64,000 nt of DNA from Chitiniphilus eburneus (GTDB taxonomy: Bacteria > Pseudomonadota > Gammaproteobacteria > Burkholderiales > Chitinibacteraceae). The notes below the pieces were generated by a model. The model saw only the letters and a list, made by a program, of their open reading frames with translations. It had not been told where the DNA came from and did not search any database. The stretch covers positions 1 through 64,000 of the forward strand of contig NZ_SUMF01000019.1 of NCBI RefSeq assembly GCF_005048205.1, read 5' to 3'. Shown in pieces: positions 16,299 to 25,656 of this stretch; the first letter of the stretch is position 1; each line of letters starts with the position of its first letter. Made by a program: the position numbers and the translations under genes.

Positions 16299-17303
16299 TT
16301 ACTTGGCGTTCGCGGCCTGGATCTGGTCGAACACGCCGCCGTCGGCGAAGTGGGTCTTCTGTGCCTTGGCCCAGCCGCCGAATTCTTCGTCGATGTCGAA
16401 CAGCTTCACGTTGGGGAACTGCTTGGCGTATTTGGCGTAGACGCCCTTGTCGATCGGGCGGTAGTAATTGCGCGCGGCAATTTCCTGGCCTTCGGGCGAA
16501 TACAGGTACTTGAGGTATTCCTCGGCCACCTTGCGGGTGCCCTTCTTGTCGACGACCTTGTCCACCACGGCAACCGGCGGCTCGGCCTTGATCGACAGGC
16601 TGGGTGCGACGATTTCGTATTTGTCGGCGCCGAATTCGCGGATCGACAGCACCGCTTCGTTTTCCCACGCCAGCAGTACGTCGCCCTGGCCGCGCTCGGT
16701 GAAGGTCACCGTGGAACCGCGCGCACCGCTGTCGAGGATCGGCACGTTCTTGAACAGGCGTTGCAGGAAGTCGCGCGCCTTGTCATCGTTGCCATATTGT
16801 TTCTTGGCCCAGCCCCAGGCGGCCAGGTAGTTCCAGCGGGCGCCGCCGGAGGTCTTGGGGTTCGGTGTGATGACCTTCACGTCGCTGCGCACCAGATCGC
16901 CCCAATCCTTGATGTTCTTGGGGTTGCCCTTACGCACCAGGAAGACGATGGTGGAGGTGTACGGAGAGGAGTTGTCGGGGTAGGCCTTTTGCCAGTTGGG
17001 CTTGAGCAACTTGCCCTTCTCGGCGATTTCGTCGATGTCGTAGGCCAGGGCCAGCGTCACTATGTCGGCTTGCAGGCCGTCGAGCACGGAGCGGCCCTGC
17101 TTGCCCGAGCCGCCATGCGACTGGCGGATGGTCACATCGTCGCCGGTCTTTTTCTTCCAGTAGGCGCTGAAGGCTTTGTTGTAGTCCTGGTACAGCTCAC
17201 GGGTGGGGTCGTACGAAACGTTCAGCAACTCGATCGAAGCGGCAAAGCTGCCGGCGGATACGAAGGCAAGCGCGACGGCTGCGATCAACTGGCGATAAGA
17301 CAT
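16299..17303 (-). CDS. sbp: Periplasmic sulfate-binding protein (ABC transporter)
   Basis: A 334-aa precursor with a 21-residue signal peptide (ending SFA) and the sulfate/thiosulfate-binding protein fold: [61 protein letters not shown] and LLAWENEA. These Ser/Gly/Arg/Trp residues form the sulfate pocket in the family. It delivers sulfate to a CysTWA-type importer, which is not in this window. A candidate operator (ATGAAA/TTTCAT repeat next to TTATTCCAT) lies at 17358-17381 upstream. Followed by the peroxiredoxin gene. Confidence 0.94.
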   Translation of the reverse strand: MSYRQLIAAVALAFVSAGSFAASIELLNVSYDPTRELYQDYNKAFSAYWKKKTGDDVTIRQSHGGSGKQGRSVLDGLQADIVTLALAYDIDEIAEKGKLLKPNWQKAYPDNSSPYTSTIVFLVRKGNPKNIKDWGDLVRSDVKVITPNPKTSGGARWNYLAAWGWAKKQYGNDDKARDFLQRLFKNVPILDSGARGSTVTFTERGQGDVLLAWENEAVLSIREFGADKYEIVAPSLSIKAEPPVAVVDKVVDKKGTRKVAEEYLKYLYSPEGQEIAARNYYRPIDKGVYAKYAKQFPNVKLFDIDEEFGGWAKAQKTHFADGGVFDQIQAANAK

Positions 17304-17357
17304 GGTTGGCTCCCTGGCTCTTTGGAATAAGGACAGGGGCAGTGTGGCAAAACTTCT

Positions 17358-17381
17358 TTATTCCATGAAATATCGTTTCAT
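17358..17381. promoter_or_regulatory. Candidate regulatory site upstream of sbp
   Basis: TTATTCCAT (17358-17366) runs into an ATGAAA/TTTCAT inverted pair (17365-17370 and 17376-17381) in the AT-rich start region of sbp. A LysR-type sulfur regulator such as CysB would be expected here, but assignment to a regulator is inference. Confidence 0.3.
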
Positions 17382-17388
17382 TTGGATA

Positions 17389-17766
17389 TTAGTCATTTTT
17401 GATATAAACGACCAAATCGCACGACACGCGAACATGACAAGCCAGACGAAGCCGATCCGGGTCAGCCACCCCGTCGGACTCTTCCGTTTCGCCCAGGCCA
17501 TGGCGGGCCAGCACATTGCGCTCCATCCGGGTGAGCGGCGGCGGTTCGATACCGTTGGGAAACTGCACGCGAACCACGCACGCGCCGCATGTACCCTGGC
17601 CGCAACGCCATGCCAGCAAGGGTGGGCCGACCTGGGCATGGCGCAGTGCATCGACCAGCCGGGCACCGTCCGGAATGGCATCGTAGATTGTTACTTCTGC
17701 CTTGGTGACAACTTTGAGTTTGTGCATGCTGGGAAAGTCAACATTCGAAAGGTCATGAACCGGCAT
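17389..17766 (-). CDS. 2Fe-2S ferredoxin-like protein
   Basis: A plant-type [2Fe-2S] ferredoxin domain of about 110 residues. Cysteines lie in CGQGTCGAC and a fourth in RLACH, the standard CX4CX2C...C ligand set. The start is uncertain: ATG at 17766 gives 125 aa, and an internal ATG at 17727 (MHKLKVVTK) gives 112 aa; neither has a good ribosome site. It is divergent from the HD-GYP gene, with 23 bp between the upstream start and that gene. An electron-transfer partner is not evident nearby. Confidence 0.82.
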   Translation of the reverse strand: MPVHDLSNVDFPSMHKLKVVTKAEVTIYDAIPDGARLVDALRHAQVGPPLLAWRCGQGTCGACVVRVQFPNGIEPPPLTRMERNVLARHGLGETEESDGVADPDRLRLACHVRVSCDLVVYIKND

Positions 17767-17789
17767 TCAGCCATTGGCCACCCATCGAT

Positions 17790-19010
17790 ATGATCAAAAA
17801 GATACCTGTCTCCACTTTACGCCCCGGGATGTATGTCCATGACCTGAACGCAGGCTGGCTTGCGCATCCCTTCCTTTTTTCCAGCTTCAAGGTACACAAA
17901 CAGGAGGAGATCGAGCGCATCGTCACCGCGGGGATTCGCGAGCTGTATATCGACACCGAGCGCGGCCTGGACGTGGCGGATGCGCCGACGCGCGAGGCGG
18001 TGGAGGCGCGGCTGACGCAGGAACTCGAAGCGGTGATGCGCCAGCCGCCCGCCAAGCTGGCCCGGGTGGAGGTATCGGCCGAACTGTCGCGCGCCCAGCA
18101 GATCAAGCGGCAGGCGCACAGCGTGGTGCGTTCGATCATGTCCGACGTGCGCCTCGGCAAGGCGGTGGAGCTGGCGCAGGCGGAAACCGTGGTCGAGACC
18201 ATCACCGAATCCGTGCTGCGCAACAATGGCGCGCTGATCGGGCTGATGGGCATCAAGAACAAGGACGACTACACCTTCCTGCATTCGGTCAGCGTCTGTG
18301 CCTTGATGGTGGCCTTCGCCCAGGCGCGTGGCTGCGCCGACGAAACGGTGCGCATCGCCGGGCTGGGCGCCTTGCTGCACGATACCGGCAAGATGCTGGT
18401 GCCCGACGCGGTGCTGAACAAGCCGGGGCGCTACACCGAGGAGGAGTTCGCGGTGATGAAGAAGCATCCCGAGGATGGCTGGCGCTTGCTGAAGGAGATT
18501 CCGGATATCGACGAGATCGCGCTGGATATCGTGCTGCATCATCACGAGCGCCTGGACGGCACCGGCTATCCGCATGGCCTGGCCGGTGACCAGATCGCCC
18601 CGCTGACGCAGATGAGCGCCATCGTCGATGTCTACGACGCGATCACCGCCGACCGGGTGTACCACCAGGGCGTGACCGCGCCGGAGGGGCTGCGCAAGCT
18701 GTGGGAATGGAGCAACCACCACTTCCAGCCGGAGCTGGTGCAGTCGTTCATCCGCATGGTGGGCATCTATCCGGTGGGCTCGCTGGTGCGGCTGGAATCC
18801 GGAAGGCTGGCGGTGGTGATGCAGCAACACGACAGCCACCTGATGACGCCCCAGGTGAAAGTGGTCTTTTCCACGCGCTCCAATGCCTATGTGCCACCGG
18901 AAGAGGTGGATCTTTCGCTGGGGGTGGGGCACGGGGGGGCGGATCGCATCATCGGCCATGAAGACGCCCGCAAGTGGCGCATCGATACCACGCGCTATCT
19001 ACAGGCGTGA
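17790..19010 (+). CDS. HD-GYP domain c-di-GMP phosphodiesterase
   Basis: A 406-aa protein. The N-terminal ~120 residues match DUF3391 (MIKKIPVSTLRPGMYVHDL). The HD-GYP domain follows: HSVSVCALMVAFA, the HD pair in LLHDTGK (His197-Asp198), and HHExxDGxGYP at 251-261, then DVYDAITADRVYH. These are the metal ligands of active enzymes that hydrolyse cyclic di-GMP. Together with the EAL gene at 14299 it shows c-di-GMP turnover is well represented here. A weak hairpin without a T tract lies downstream at 19072-19090. Confidence 0.93.
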   Translation: MIKKIPVSTLRPGMYVHDLNAGWLAHPFLFSSFKVHKQEEIERIVTAGIRELYIDTERGLDVADAPTREAVEARLTQELEAVMRQPPAKLARVEVSAELSRAQQIKRQAHSVVRSIMSDVRLGKAVELAQAETVVETITESVLRNNGALIGLMGIKNKDDYTFLHSVSVCALMVAFAQARGCADETVRIAGLGALLHDTGKMLVPDAVLNKPGRYTEEEFAVMKKHPEDGWRLLKEIPDIDEIALDIVLHHHERLDGTGYPHGLAGDQIAPLTQMSAIVDVYDAITADRVYHQGVTAPEGLRKLWEWSNHHFQPELVQSFIRMVGIYPVGSLVRLESGRLAVVMQQHDSHLMTPQVKVVFSTRSNAYVPPEEVDLSLGVGHGGADRIIGHEDARKWRIDTTRYLQA

Positions 19011-19111
19011 AACACCGCGTATGAAGCGGGCCGGACGGGCGGATATCGCAGGCCGCCACCCGAAATGCACAACGCCGCACAAGGCGGCGTCGTGGGTGGG
19101 GCCGACGCGGA

Positions 19112-21124
19112 TCAGGCCGCGACGCGGGGCTGGCTGAAGTCGGTGTTCAAGGTGGTGTACACCGCGCGCAACCGGCTTTCGAGTTCCGCCGCCTGGTGTT
19201 CCAGTTGGCGATCCATGTCTTCCAGTTCCACGATGCGGCTTTCCAGCGTGTCGGTCGCCTTGTGGATGCGCTTGATGCTCTCCAGGCGGCGGCGCAACTG
19301 CAACTGGTGTTCGCGCACTTGGGTTTCCATCGGCGCCATCACGGCCTTGAGCCAGTTGTCCACGTCGCGGTTGGCCACTTCGAACACATACACCACGCGG
19401 CTGGCGACTGTTTCGAAGAACTTGGCGGTCAGCCGGCCCTGGCTGGTGGTCAGCAGGTTGCTGATGGTGTTGAAGTGCTCACGGAAGGATTTTTCCAGGC
19501 GCGCCAGTTCCTTGTGGTACTTCAACGTGGAGAACGGCGGCGGTGTGACCTGCCCCAGGCCGTGTTCCTCGCTGAACTTGCGATACATTGCGGCCATCAT
19601 CGCCTGGATTTCCGCCACCTGTTCGGCGGACTTGCTGATGTTGCCGTTCACGTCCTTGAAGAAGCGATCCATGATCGCGCGCAGGCCGCCTTCGCCGAAG
19701 GAGAACAGTGAGCGTTCCATTTCGCCGCGAATGCGCGCGATCTCGGCCTTCAGGGCATCCATGCCCAGCAGCGTGAGCAACTGGTTGGTCTGCTGGCTGA
19801 ACACGCTGCGCAGTGCCTGGAAGCGCACCAGCCCCTGCTCGAAGTGGCGTTTGTCCGACTGCACCTTTTCCATCATCTGCGCGACCACGTCGTGGTTCTT
19901 GCCGCGCAGCGTGGTCAGTTCACCGAGCTGTTCGCCCAGGCCGTCGCGCCGCACCGACAGGATGGCGCGGGTGGAGCCGACGATATCTTCGACCTCGGTA
20001 ATGGTGCTGTCGCGCACGATATCCTGCTTGGCCGGCAGCAGCTCCTGCGACAGTGCGGTTTCCAGGCGGGTGAGCTGCGAGCGCACCAGTAGATCGTCGT
20101 CGTCGTGCACCTTCGCCACCAGCGCCTTCTGCGCCGATACCGGGTAGACCTGCGAGGTGGGTACGCCCAGCAGATGCGCGGTGGTATCCACCTGGCGATT
20201 GATTTCGCCGGCGATTTCGTCGGTGGTCTTCAGGTCATCCCACAGGCCGTCGATCTTGTTGAGCACCACCAGCCGGCCGCGCGTACCGCCCTGCACCCGG
20301 CCAATATGGTTGCGCCACACGTCGATGTCGCTCTTGGTGACGCCGGTGTCGGCGGCCAGGATGAACAGGATGGCGTGGGCGTTGGGCAGCAGGTTGAGCG
20401 TCAGTTCCGGCTCGGTACCGATGGCGTTCAGCCCCGGGGTGTCGAGGATGACGAGACCTTGCTCCAGCAACGGGTGCGGGAAGTTGATCAACGCGTGGCG
20501 CCAGGCCGGAATCTCGACCATGCCATCGGCGCCGATGGTCATTTTCTGATCCGGGTCTTCATCGTTGAACAGCCCGTACTCGCGGGCTTCGTCGATGGGT
20601 ACGCGCTTGGTGTAGCCCACCTGGCGGAACGCGGCGAGCAGGGCTTCGGCGTTGGCCAGTTCCAGCGGGATGGTGGTCCATTCCTCGGGATAGCGGCGGT
20701 ACTCGCTGGTGGTGACGTTCTGCTTGCGGGTTTCGATCGGCAGCAACTGGATCGATGCGGGCTGCTGCGGATCGTAGAACAGTTCGGTCGGGCACATCGT
20801 GGTGCGCCCGGCGGACGACGGCAGCACGCGCTGGCCGTAGTGTGCGAAGAAGATGGCGTTGATCAGCTCGGATTTGCCGCGCGAGAACTCGGCGACGAAG
20901 GCGATGTTGAGTTTGTCGTCCTTGAGCTTGTCCAGCAGGATCTGCACGCGGTGCTGGGTCTGGGCGTCGTCCAGATCCTGCTCGTTCAGCCAGCGTGCAA
21001 GTTGCGATACCGACTGCGAGAGCTGGCCGCGCCATGCGCTGTAGGCCTGGAAGTCGCCGACCAGGCGGTCACTGCCGGACGGGTCGTTCACCGCCAGCGA
21101 GTCGAGGTGCAGATAATCCATCAT
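19112..21124 (-). CDS. Dynamin-like GTPase
   Basis: A 670-aa bacterial dynamin-family protein. The N-terminal GTPase has a P-loop in AEFSRGKSEL (~70-80), switch residues RTTMCPTE, DTPG in LVILDTPGLNAI, and NKID. The second half is predominantly helical with coiled-coil character (e.g. LQLRRRLESIKRIHKA, near the end), as expected for a membrane-remodelling stalk. Role in this organism unknown; relatives act in membrane fusion, stress or phage defence. Start at 21124 has GGGAG upstream; an alternative ATG follows directly (MMDY). It is 70 bp downstream of mutM on the same strand. Confidence 0.87.
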   Translation of the reverse strand: MMDYLHLDSLAVNDPSGSDRLVGDFQAYSAWRGQLSQSVSQLARWLNEQDLDDAQTQHRVQILLDKLKDDKLNIAFVAEFSRGKSELINAIFFAHYGQRVLPSSAGRTTMCPTELFYDPQQPASIQLLPIETRKQNVTTSEYRRYPEEWTTIPLELANAEALLAAFRQVGYTKRVPIDEAREYGLFNDEDPDQKMTIGADGMVEIPAWRHALINFPHPLLEQGLVILDTPGLNAIGTEPELTLNLLPNAHAILFILAADTGVTKSDIDVWRNHIGRVQGGTRGRLVVLNKIDGLWDDLKTTDEIAGEINRQVDTTAHLLGVPTSQVYPVSAQKALVAKVHDDDDLLVRSQLTRLETALSQELLPAKQDIVRDSTITEVEDIVGSTRAILSVRRDGLGEQLGELTTLRGKNHDVVAQMMEKVQSDKRHFEQGLVRFQALRSVFSQQTNQLLTLLGMDALKAEIARIRGEMERSLFSFGEGGLRAIMDRFFKDVNGNISKSAEQVAEIQAMMAAMYRKFSEEHGLGQVTPPPFSTLKYHKELARLEKSFREHFNTISNLLTTSQGRLTAKFFETVASRVVYVFEVANRDVDNWLKAVMAPMETQVREHQLQLRRRLESIKRIHKATDTLESRIVELEDMDRQLEHQAAELESRLRAVYTTLNTDFSQPRVAA

Positions 21125-21194
21125 GGACAGCTCCCTGAATGCGGGCGCGCTGGGCGGCCCGTCGATATCGTTATGTCGTTGTCGTACAACTGTG

Positions 21195-22010
21195 TCAATG
21201 CTGGCACGCCGGGCAATGGAACGTGGCCCGCTGGCCCTGGCGCATTTGCTGGATCGGCGTTCCACACACCCGGCAGGGCTCTCCTGTCCGACCATAAGCA
21301 AAGCACTGAAGCAGAAAGTATCCGGAGCGGCCGTCGCTGTCGACGAAATCCCGAAGGGTGGTGCCACCGGCATTGATTGCATCGGTCAATGTTTCGCGAA
21401 TCGCGACGACCAGCCGGGCAACTTCCTCCCCGCTCAGCCCGGCCGCTGCGCGAGCCGGATCGATGCGCGCGCGAAACAATGATTCCGAAGCATAAATATT
21501 ACCCACTCCCACCACGACATGGTTGTCCATGATCACTTGTTTGATCGCGGCCTGCCGACGGGCGAGCGCTTGAGCGAGATGGTCGGTATTGAAGCTTTCG
21601 GAAAGCGGTTCCGGCCCCAGTTCGGCCAGCAGAGGATGTGCTTCCGGCGCGCCGACATGCCATAGCATCGCGCCGAAACGGCGGGGGTCGCGAAACCTCA
21701 GGCGGCGGCCGTTGTCCAGCACGATATCCACGTGGTCGTGCTTCTCGGGCGGGAACGGTTCGGTCAGTACGCGCAGTGTGCCGCTCATGCCCAGGTGCAC
21801 GATCAGCGTGCCGTGTTCGAAGCGGAACAGCAGGTATTTGGCGCGCCGGCTCAGCCCCAGCAGGCGGTGGCCGACGATGACGTCGGGTAGCTCGGCGGGG
21901 ATCGGCCAGCGCAGGCGGCGTTCGCGCACGATCATCTGCGCAACATGGGCGCCCTCCAGGTGCGGCGATATACCGCGGCGCGTGGTTTCGACTTCGGGCA
22001 GTTCAGGCAT
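21195..22010 (-). CDS. mutM: Formamidopyrimidine-DNA glycosylase
   Basis: A 271-aa base-excision repair enzyme that removes 8-oxoguanine and cleaves at the abasic site. The catalytic N-terminus MPELPEVETTRRG begins at 22010, with Pro2 and Glu3 exposed after Met removal. Other landmarks are KYLLFRF, HLGMSG, DPRRFG, NIYASE and a C-terminal zinc finger (CRVCGTP ... CPACQH). Length matches the E. coli enzyme (269 aa). Divergent from the TPR lipoprotein gene, with a 310-bp gap. Confidence 0.97.
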   Translation of the reverse strand: MPELPEVETTRRGISPHLEGAHVAQMIVRERRLRWPIPAELPDVIVGHRLLGLSRRAKYLLFRFEHGTLIVHLGMSGTLRVLTEPFPPEKHDHVDIVLDNGRRLRFRDPRRFGAMLWHVGAPEAHPLLAELGPEPLSESFNTDHLAQALARRQAAIKQVIMDNHVVVGVGNIYASESLFRARIDPARAAAGLSGEEVARLVVAIRETLTDAINAGGTTLRDFVDSDGRSGYFLLQCFAYGRTGEPCRVCGTPIQQMRQGQRATFHCPACQH

Positions 22011-22320
22011 GACGGAACGGACTCTCTCGCGTTTGGACGGCCGGACGGGAATTCACTTAATATGGCTGCGGCCTGTTTGGCCGGGCCGCCGCGCTGCGAT
22101 GCGCGCCACAGCGCAAGGCATGAACAGGTGGCCGGTTTCTGTTCGGTCGCATACCGTTGAAATCGGGCCCGGAACGCCTATTTAAAACTCCACATAGACT
22201 GCCCTTTGCCCGGGAGCGTTTGTCCAGCCTTTACAGGCGGATCATCCCTGGGTTGCGGCAGCATCGATACCCGAAGGCATCGCGCGCGTGCGCGTTGTTT
22301 TCCAACCCGCGGATTGTGCC
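22011..22320. other. Divergent intergenic region mutM / TPR lipoprotein
   Basis: 310 bp with promoters expected for both sides. TTGAAA at 22157-22162, followed about 17 bp later by an AT-rich TATTTAAA at 22179-22186, is a weak candidate for the rightward transcript. No RNA gene, repeat or short gene was found. Confidence 0.3.
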
Positions 22321-24099
22321 ATGCCCACCACCCCTCGCGTGCGCCTGCCAGCGCTTCTTGTCCTGGTTCTGTCCCTTGCCCTCGGTGCTTGTGCCACCGG
22401 CCGGCCGCTCGCTTCTGCCGAGCCGGTGGCCGATGCCGCCAGCGAACCGGATGCCATCGACGCCAGCGCCGCCGCCGCACGCCGTGCGGAAGAAGCTCGT
22501 TATCCCAAGCAGGAGCTGAGCGAGGACATGCTGTTGCGCTTTCTGGTGGGCGACATCGCCTTGCAGCGCGGCAATACCGGCCTGGCCTCGCAGGCTTGGG
22601 TCGAACTGGCACAGCAGAGCGCTGATCCCCGTGTGGCCCGTCGCGCGACCGAGGTGGCCATCGCCGCTGGCCAGCTCAACCAGGCGCTGGACGCTGCTTC
22701 GCGCTGGGTGGCCGAATCGCCGCAGTCACCCGAGGCCCATCAGGTGATGGTCAGCCTGCTGATCCGCGCCAACCGGCTGGAAGAAGCGCGTCCGCACCTG
22801 GAGGCGCTGTTTGCTGCGCAACCAAAGGAAATCGCGCCCTTCCTGCTCCAGATTCACCGCCTGTGGGACAAACAGACCGACCGCAAGGCGGCGCTGAAGC
22901 TGACCCAGGAACTGACCGCGCCCTACCCGGACATGCCGGAGGCGCATTTTTCGCTTGCCGTGGCCTACGCCAATACCGAGCGCCCGAGCGATGCGCTGGC
23001 GGAGCTGGACAAGGTGGATGCGCTGCGTCCGGGCTGGGAGGCCTCGCTGCTCTACCGCGCCCAGTTGCTGGAAGATCAACCGGCGGCGGTGCGCATCGCC
23101 CAACTGGAACAGGCCGCCAAGGTGCTGCCCAAATCCGCCGGGATACAGAACGCGCTGGCCCGGCTGTATGCCGAGAACAAGCGTTATCCCGAAGCCGCCG
23201 CCGCCTACCAGAAGGTGCTGGAACTCAAGCCGGACGATCTGGAGGCATTGGTCGGCTCCGGGCTGGTGGCGCTGGAATCGGGCGATCTGGACACGGCCAA
23301 CGCCCGCCTGAGCGCGGCCGAGGCGCGCGCCCAGGCGCATAGCGGCAGCCTGCGTTTCTACCTGGGCCAGATCGCCGAGCAACAACAGCGCTTTGCCGAT
23401 GCCGCCACCTGGTACGAACGTACCGACGGCGAACTCAAGTCCGCCGCGCAACTTCGCCTGGTGCGGGTGTACGCCAAGCTCGACCGGGTGGACGATGCCC
23501 AGGCGCTGGTGGCCGCGCTGCCGGCCGATACGCCGGAAAAGCAGGTGGAAAAGGCGCAGATCGAAGCGCAACTTTGGCGCGAAATGCGTAATTATCCGCG
23601 CGCGTACACCACGCTGTCCGAGGCGCTGAAGCGGCACCCCGACAACACCGATCTGCTCTACGATCGTTCGCTGGTGTCCGATCTCAACGGTAACCTGCCG
23701 GCCGCCGAGGCCGATCTGCGCCGCTACCTGGAACTGAAACCCGATAGCGCCACCGGGCTGAATGCGCTGGGCTATACGCTGGTCAACCGTACCGACCGCG
23801 TGGATGAAGCCGCCGGATATATCGAACGCGCGATTGCGCTGGAGCCGGATAACGCCGTCATCCTGGACAGCCTGGGCTGGCTGCGTTTCAAGCAGGGGCG
23901 GCTGAACGAGGCGCAGGAGGCGCTCGCTCGCGCCCACAAGCTGATGGACGACCCCGAAATCGCGGCGCATCTGGCGGAAGCGCTGTGGCAACTGGGCCGC
24001 AAGGGCGAGGCGCGCGAAATCTATCGCGCCGCGCTGGCCAAGACGCCGGATAACGAGGTGTTGCAGGAAACCGGCAAGCGGCTGGGGATACAGCCGTGA
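22321..24099 (+). CDS. TPR-repeat lipoprotein
   Basis: A 592-aa predicted lipoprotein with signal peptide and lipobox LGAC (Cys ~24), followed by about a dozen tetratricopeptide repeats with the usual helix pattern (e.g. AAAYQKVLELKPDDLEALVGSG, DLRRYLELKPDSATGLNALG). TPRs are protein-binding scaffolds; relatives upstream of lolB are thought to act in envelope assembly. A GTG 33 bp earlier is in frame, but the lipoprotein signal begins at 22321. Its GTGA overlap with lolB shows coupling, giving the operon TPR-lolB-ispE. Confidence 0.88.
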   Translation: MPTTPRVRLPALLVLVLSLALGACATGRPLASAEPVADAASEPDAIDASAAAARRAEEARYPKQELSEDMLLRFLVGDIALQRGNTGLASQAWVELAQQSADPRVARRATEVAIAAGQLNQALDAASRWVAESPQSPEAHQVMVSLLIRANRLEEARPHLEALFAAQPKEIAPFLLQIHRLWDKQTDRKAALKLTQELTAPYPDMPEAHFSLAVAYANTERPSDALAELDKVDALRPGWEASLLYRAQLLEDQPAAVRIAQLEQAAKVLPKSAGIQNALARLYAENKRYPEAAAAYQKVLELKPDDLEALVGSGLVALESGDLDTANARLSAAEARAQAHSGSLRFYLGQIAEQQQRFADAATWYERTDGELKSAAQLRLVRVYAKLDRVDDAQALVAALPADTPEKQVEKAQIEAQLWREMRNYPRAYTTLSEALKRHPDNTDLLYDRSLVSDLNGNLPAAEADLRRYLELKPDSATGLNALGYTLVNRTDRVDEAAGYIERAIALEPDNAVILDSLGWLRFKQGRLNEAQEALARAHKLMDDPEIAAHLAEALWQLGRKGEAREIYRAALAKTPDNEVLQETGKRLGIQP

Positions 24100-24650
24100 G
24101 GCGATGGCTGGGGCGTGGCGCGGCCATGGGCGCCGCGCTGTGGCTGGCTGCCTGTGCGTCGGTGGCGCCACCCGATGGCGCGCCCGTCCATAGTGACTTT
24201 GCCGCGGATGGGCGCCTGGTCGCGCGTGGCGAGGTCGATGGCCGGCACGTCAACGAGAATGCCAACTTCCGGTGGCGGCGCAGCGGCGAAACGGTGACCG
24301 TCGAGCTGGGCAGCCCGCTGGGCGAAACACGGGCCCGGTTGATCGCAACGCCGCAGGAAGCCTCGATCCGGATGTCCGATGGTCGCGAAGCGCACGCGGA
24401 CGACGCGGATCAATTGCTGACGGAGCTGACCGGGCTGACGCTGCCAGTCGCCCAGTTGCGCTGGTGGATCGAAGGGCGTGAAGCCCCCTCGCTGCCGGTG
24501 AAGGAGTTGTCCGCCGAGCCGGCCGCCAGCCGCAGCATCGAGCAGGCCGGCTGGCAGGTGTCGTTCTACGATGCCGCGCCGTTTCCCAAGCGGCTGGTGC
24601 TCAAGCGCGAGGCACTGGAAGTTCGTGTCGCGGTATCCACCTGGCCATGA
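24096..24650 (+). CDS. lolB: Outer-membrane lipoprotein insertion protein LolB
   Basis: A 184-aa lipoprotein with signal peptide ending in LAACASVA (lipobox at Cys ~20) and the LolB core: FAADGRLVARG, NFRWRRSGETVTVELGSPLGE, LRWWIEG, and a final GWQVSFYDAAPFPKRLVL. LolB receives lipoproteins from LolA and inserts them in the outer membrane. Start is GTG, overlapping the previous stop by 4 bp; its own stop overlaps ispE by 4 bp (ATGA). Confidence 0.93.
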   Translation: MRRWLGRGAAMGAALWLAACASVAPPDGAPVHSDFAADGRLVARGEVDGRHVNENANFRWRRSGETVTVELGSPLGETRARLIATPQEASIRMSDGREAHADDADQLLTELTGLTLPVAQLRWWIEGREAPSLPVKELSAEPAASRSIEQAGWQVSFYDAAPFPKRLVLKREALEVRVAVSTWP

Positions 24651-25504
24651 GCAATTCGCGCCTTCCGGCCTGGCAGGCCTTTCCCGCGCCGGCCAAGCTC
24701 AATCTTTTCCTGCATATCGTCGGCCGGCGTACCGATGGCTACCACCTGCTGCAATCGGTGTTCCAGTTGATCGATATTGCCGACACCATCGAATTGCGCG
24801 TGCGGGCCGACGGTGAAGTGGTCCTGCACAACCCCATCCCGGGGGTGCCGGCGGACAGCGACCTGACCGTACGCGCGGCGCGATTGTTGCAAGCCGAAGC
24901 CGGCTGCGGCCTGGGTGTGGACATCCGGGTGGAGAAGCGCCTGCCCATGGGCGGCGGCCTGGGCGGCGGCAGTTCGGATGCCGCCACGGTGCTGCTGGCG
25001 CTGAACCGGCTGTGGCATCTGGATCTGGCGCGCACGCGATTGATGGAGATCGGCCTGAAGCTGGGGGCGGATGTGCCGTTCTTCGTGTTTGGCCGCAATG
25101 CCTTTGTCGAAGGCATCGGCGAGATCATGACGCCGGTGACGACGCCGGAAGGCTGGTTCGTGGTGCTGCACCCGGGTGTGCACGTGCCGACGCCGGCCAT
25201 TTTCGGTGCCGCCGATCTGGTGCGCGATACGCCGCTCATCTCGCCCGATGGCATCGATTACGCCGCCACGCATAATGATATGGAGCCGGTGGCGTGCAGG
25301 CTGTTTCCCGAAGTGGCCGCCGCGCGGGACTGGCTGGCGCAGTTCGCGCCGGCGCGCATGACCGGTTCCGGCGCCTGTGTTTTTGCATTTACCGCTTCAC
25401 AAACCGAAAGTGCCTGTGTATTATCTCGGCTTCCTGACGCGACGGCCGGATTCCAGGCCGCAACAATCGCTCAGCACCCGTTATACGGATTTGCAAGCGA
25501 TTAG
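24647..25504 (+). CDS. ispE: 4-diphosphocytidyl-2-C-methyl-D-erythritol kinase
   Basis: A 285-aa GHMP kinase of the MEP isoprenoid pathway, phosphorylating CDP-methylerythritol. Substrate motif [19 protein letters not shown] (~15-33), ATP loop [17 protein letters not shown] (~100), and C-terminal [11 protein letters not shown] are all present. Translationally coupled to lolB. A tRNA-Gln gene starts 14 bp after its stop, so the tRNA is probably on the same transcript. Confidence 0.97.
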   Translation: MSNSRLPAWQAFPAPAKLNLFLHIVGRRTDGYHLLQSVFQLIDIADTIELRVRADGEVVLHNPIPGVPADSDLTVRAARLLQAEAGCGLGVDIRVEKRLPMGGGLGGGSSDAATVLLALNRLWHLDLARTRLMEIGLKLGADVPFFVFGRNAFVEGIGEIMTPVTTPEGWFVVLHPGVHVPTPAIFGAADLVRDTPLISPDGIDYAATHNDMEPVACRLFPEVAAARDWLAQFAPARMTGSGACVFAFTASQTESACVLSRLPDATAGFQAATIAQHPLYGFASD

Positions 25505-25518
25505 CGAGCAGGTTCGTT

Positions 25519-25595
25519 AGGGGAGTCGCCAAGTTGGTTAAGGCATCGGATTTTGATTCCGACATTCGAGGGTTCGAATCCTTCCTCCCCTGCCA
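25519..25595 (+). tRNA. tRNA-Gln (TTG anticodon)
   Basis: A 77-nt cloverleaf with encoded CCA. Acceptor AGGGGAG (25519-25525) pairs with CTCCCCT (25585-25591), discriminator G, then CCA. The anticodon stem TCGGA/TCCGA encloses loop TTTTGAT with anticodon TTG at 25553-25555. T-arm has GGGTTCGAATCC. Directly follows ispE and precedes a terminator and prs. Confidence 0.96.
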
Positions 25596-25607
25596 GATCG
25601 AAGACAG

Positions 25608-25644
25608 AAAAGCGTGTACACCCGTTACACGCTTTTCGTTTTTT
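25608..25644 (+). terminator. Rho-independent terminator after tRNA-Gln
   Basis: An 11-bp perfect stem (AAAAGCGTGTA at 25608-25618 with TACACGCTTTT at 25626-25636), 7-base loop, then a T run to 25644. It would end the lolB-ispE-tRNA transcript or attenuate read-through into prs, whose ATG is only 13 bp further. Confidence 0.85.
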
Positions 25645-25656
25645 CAGGGTTCGGAA

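Noticed and set aside
22726-24171. A long minus-strand frame opposite the TPR lipoprotein
   Set aside because: Antisense to a clear TPR gene with a lipoprotein signal; no motif in the opposite product.
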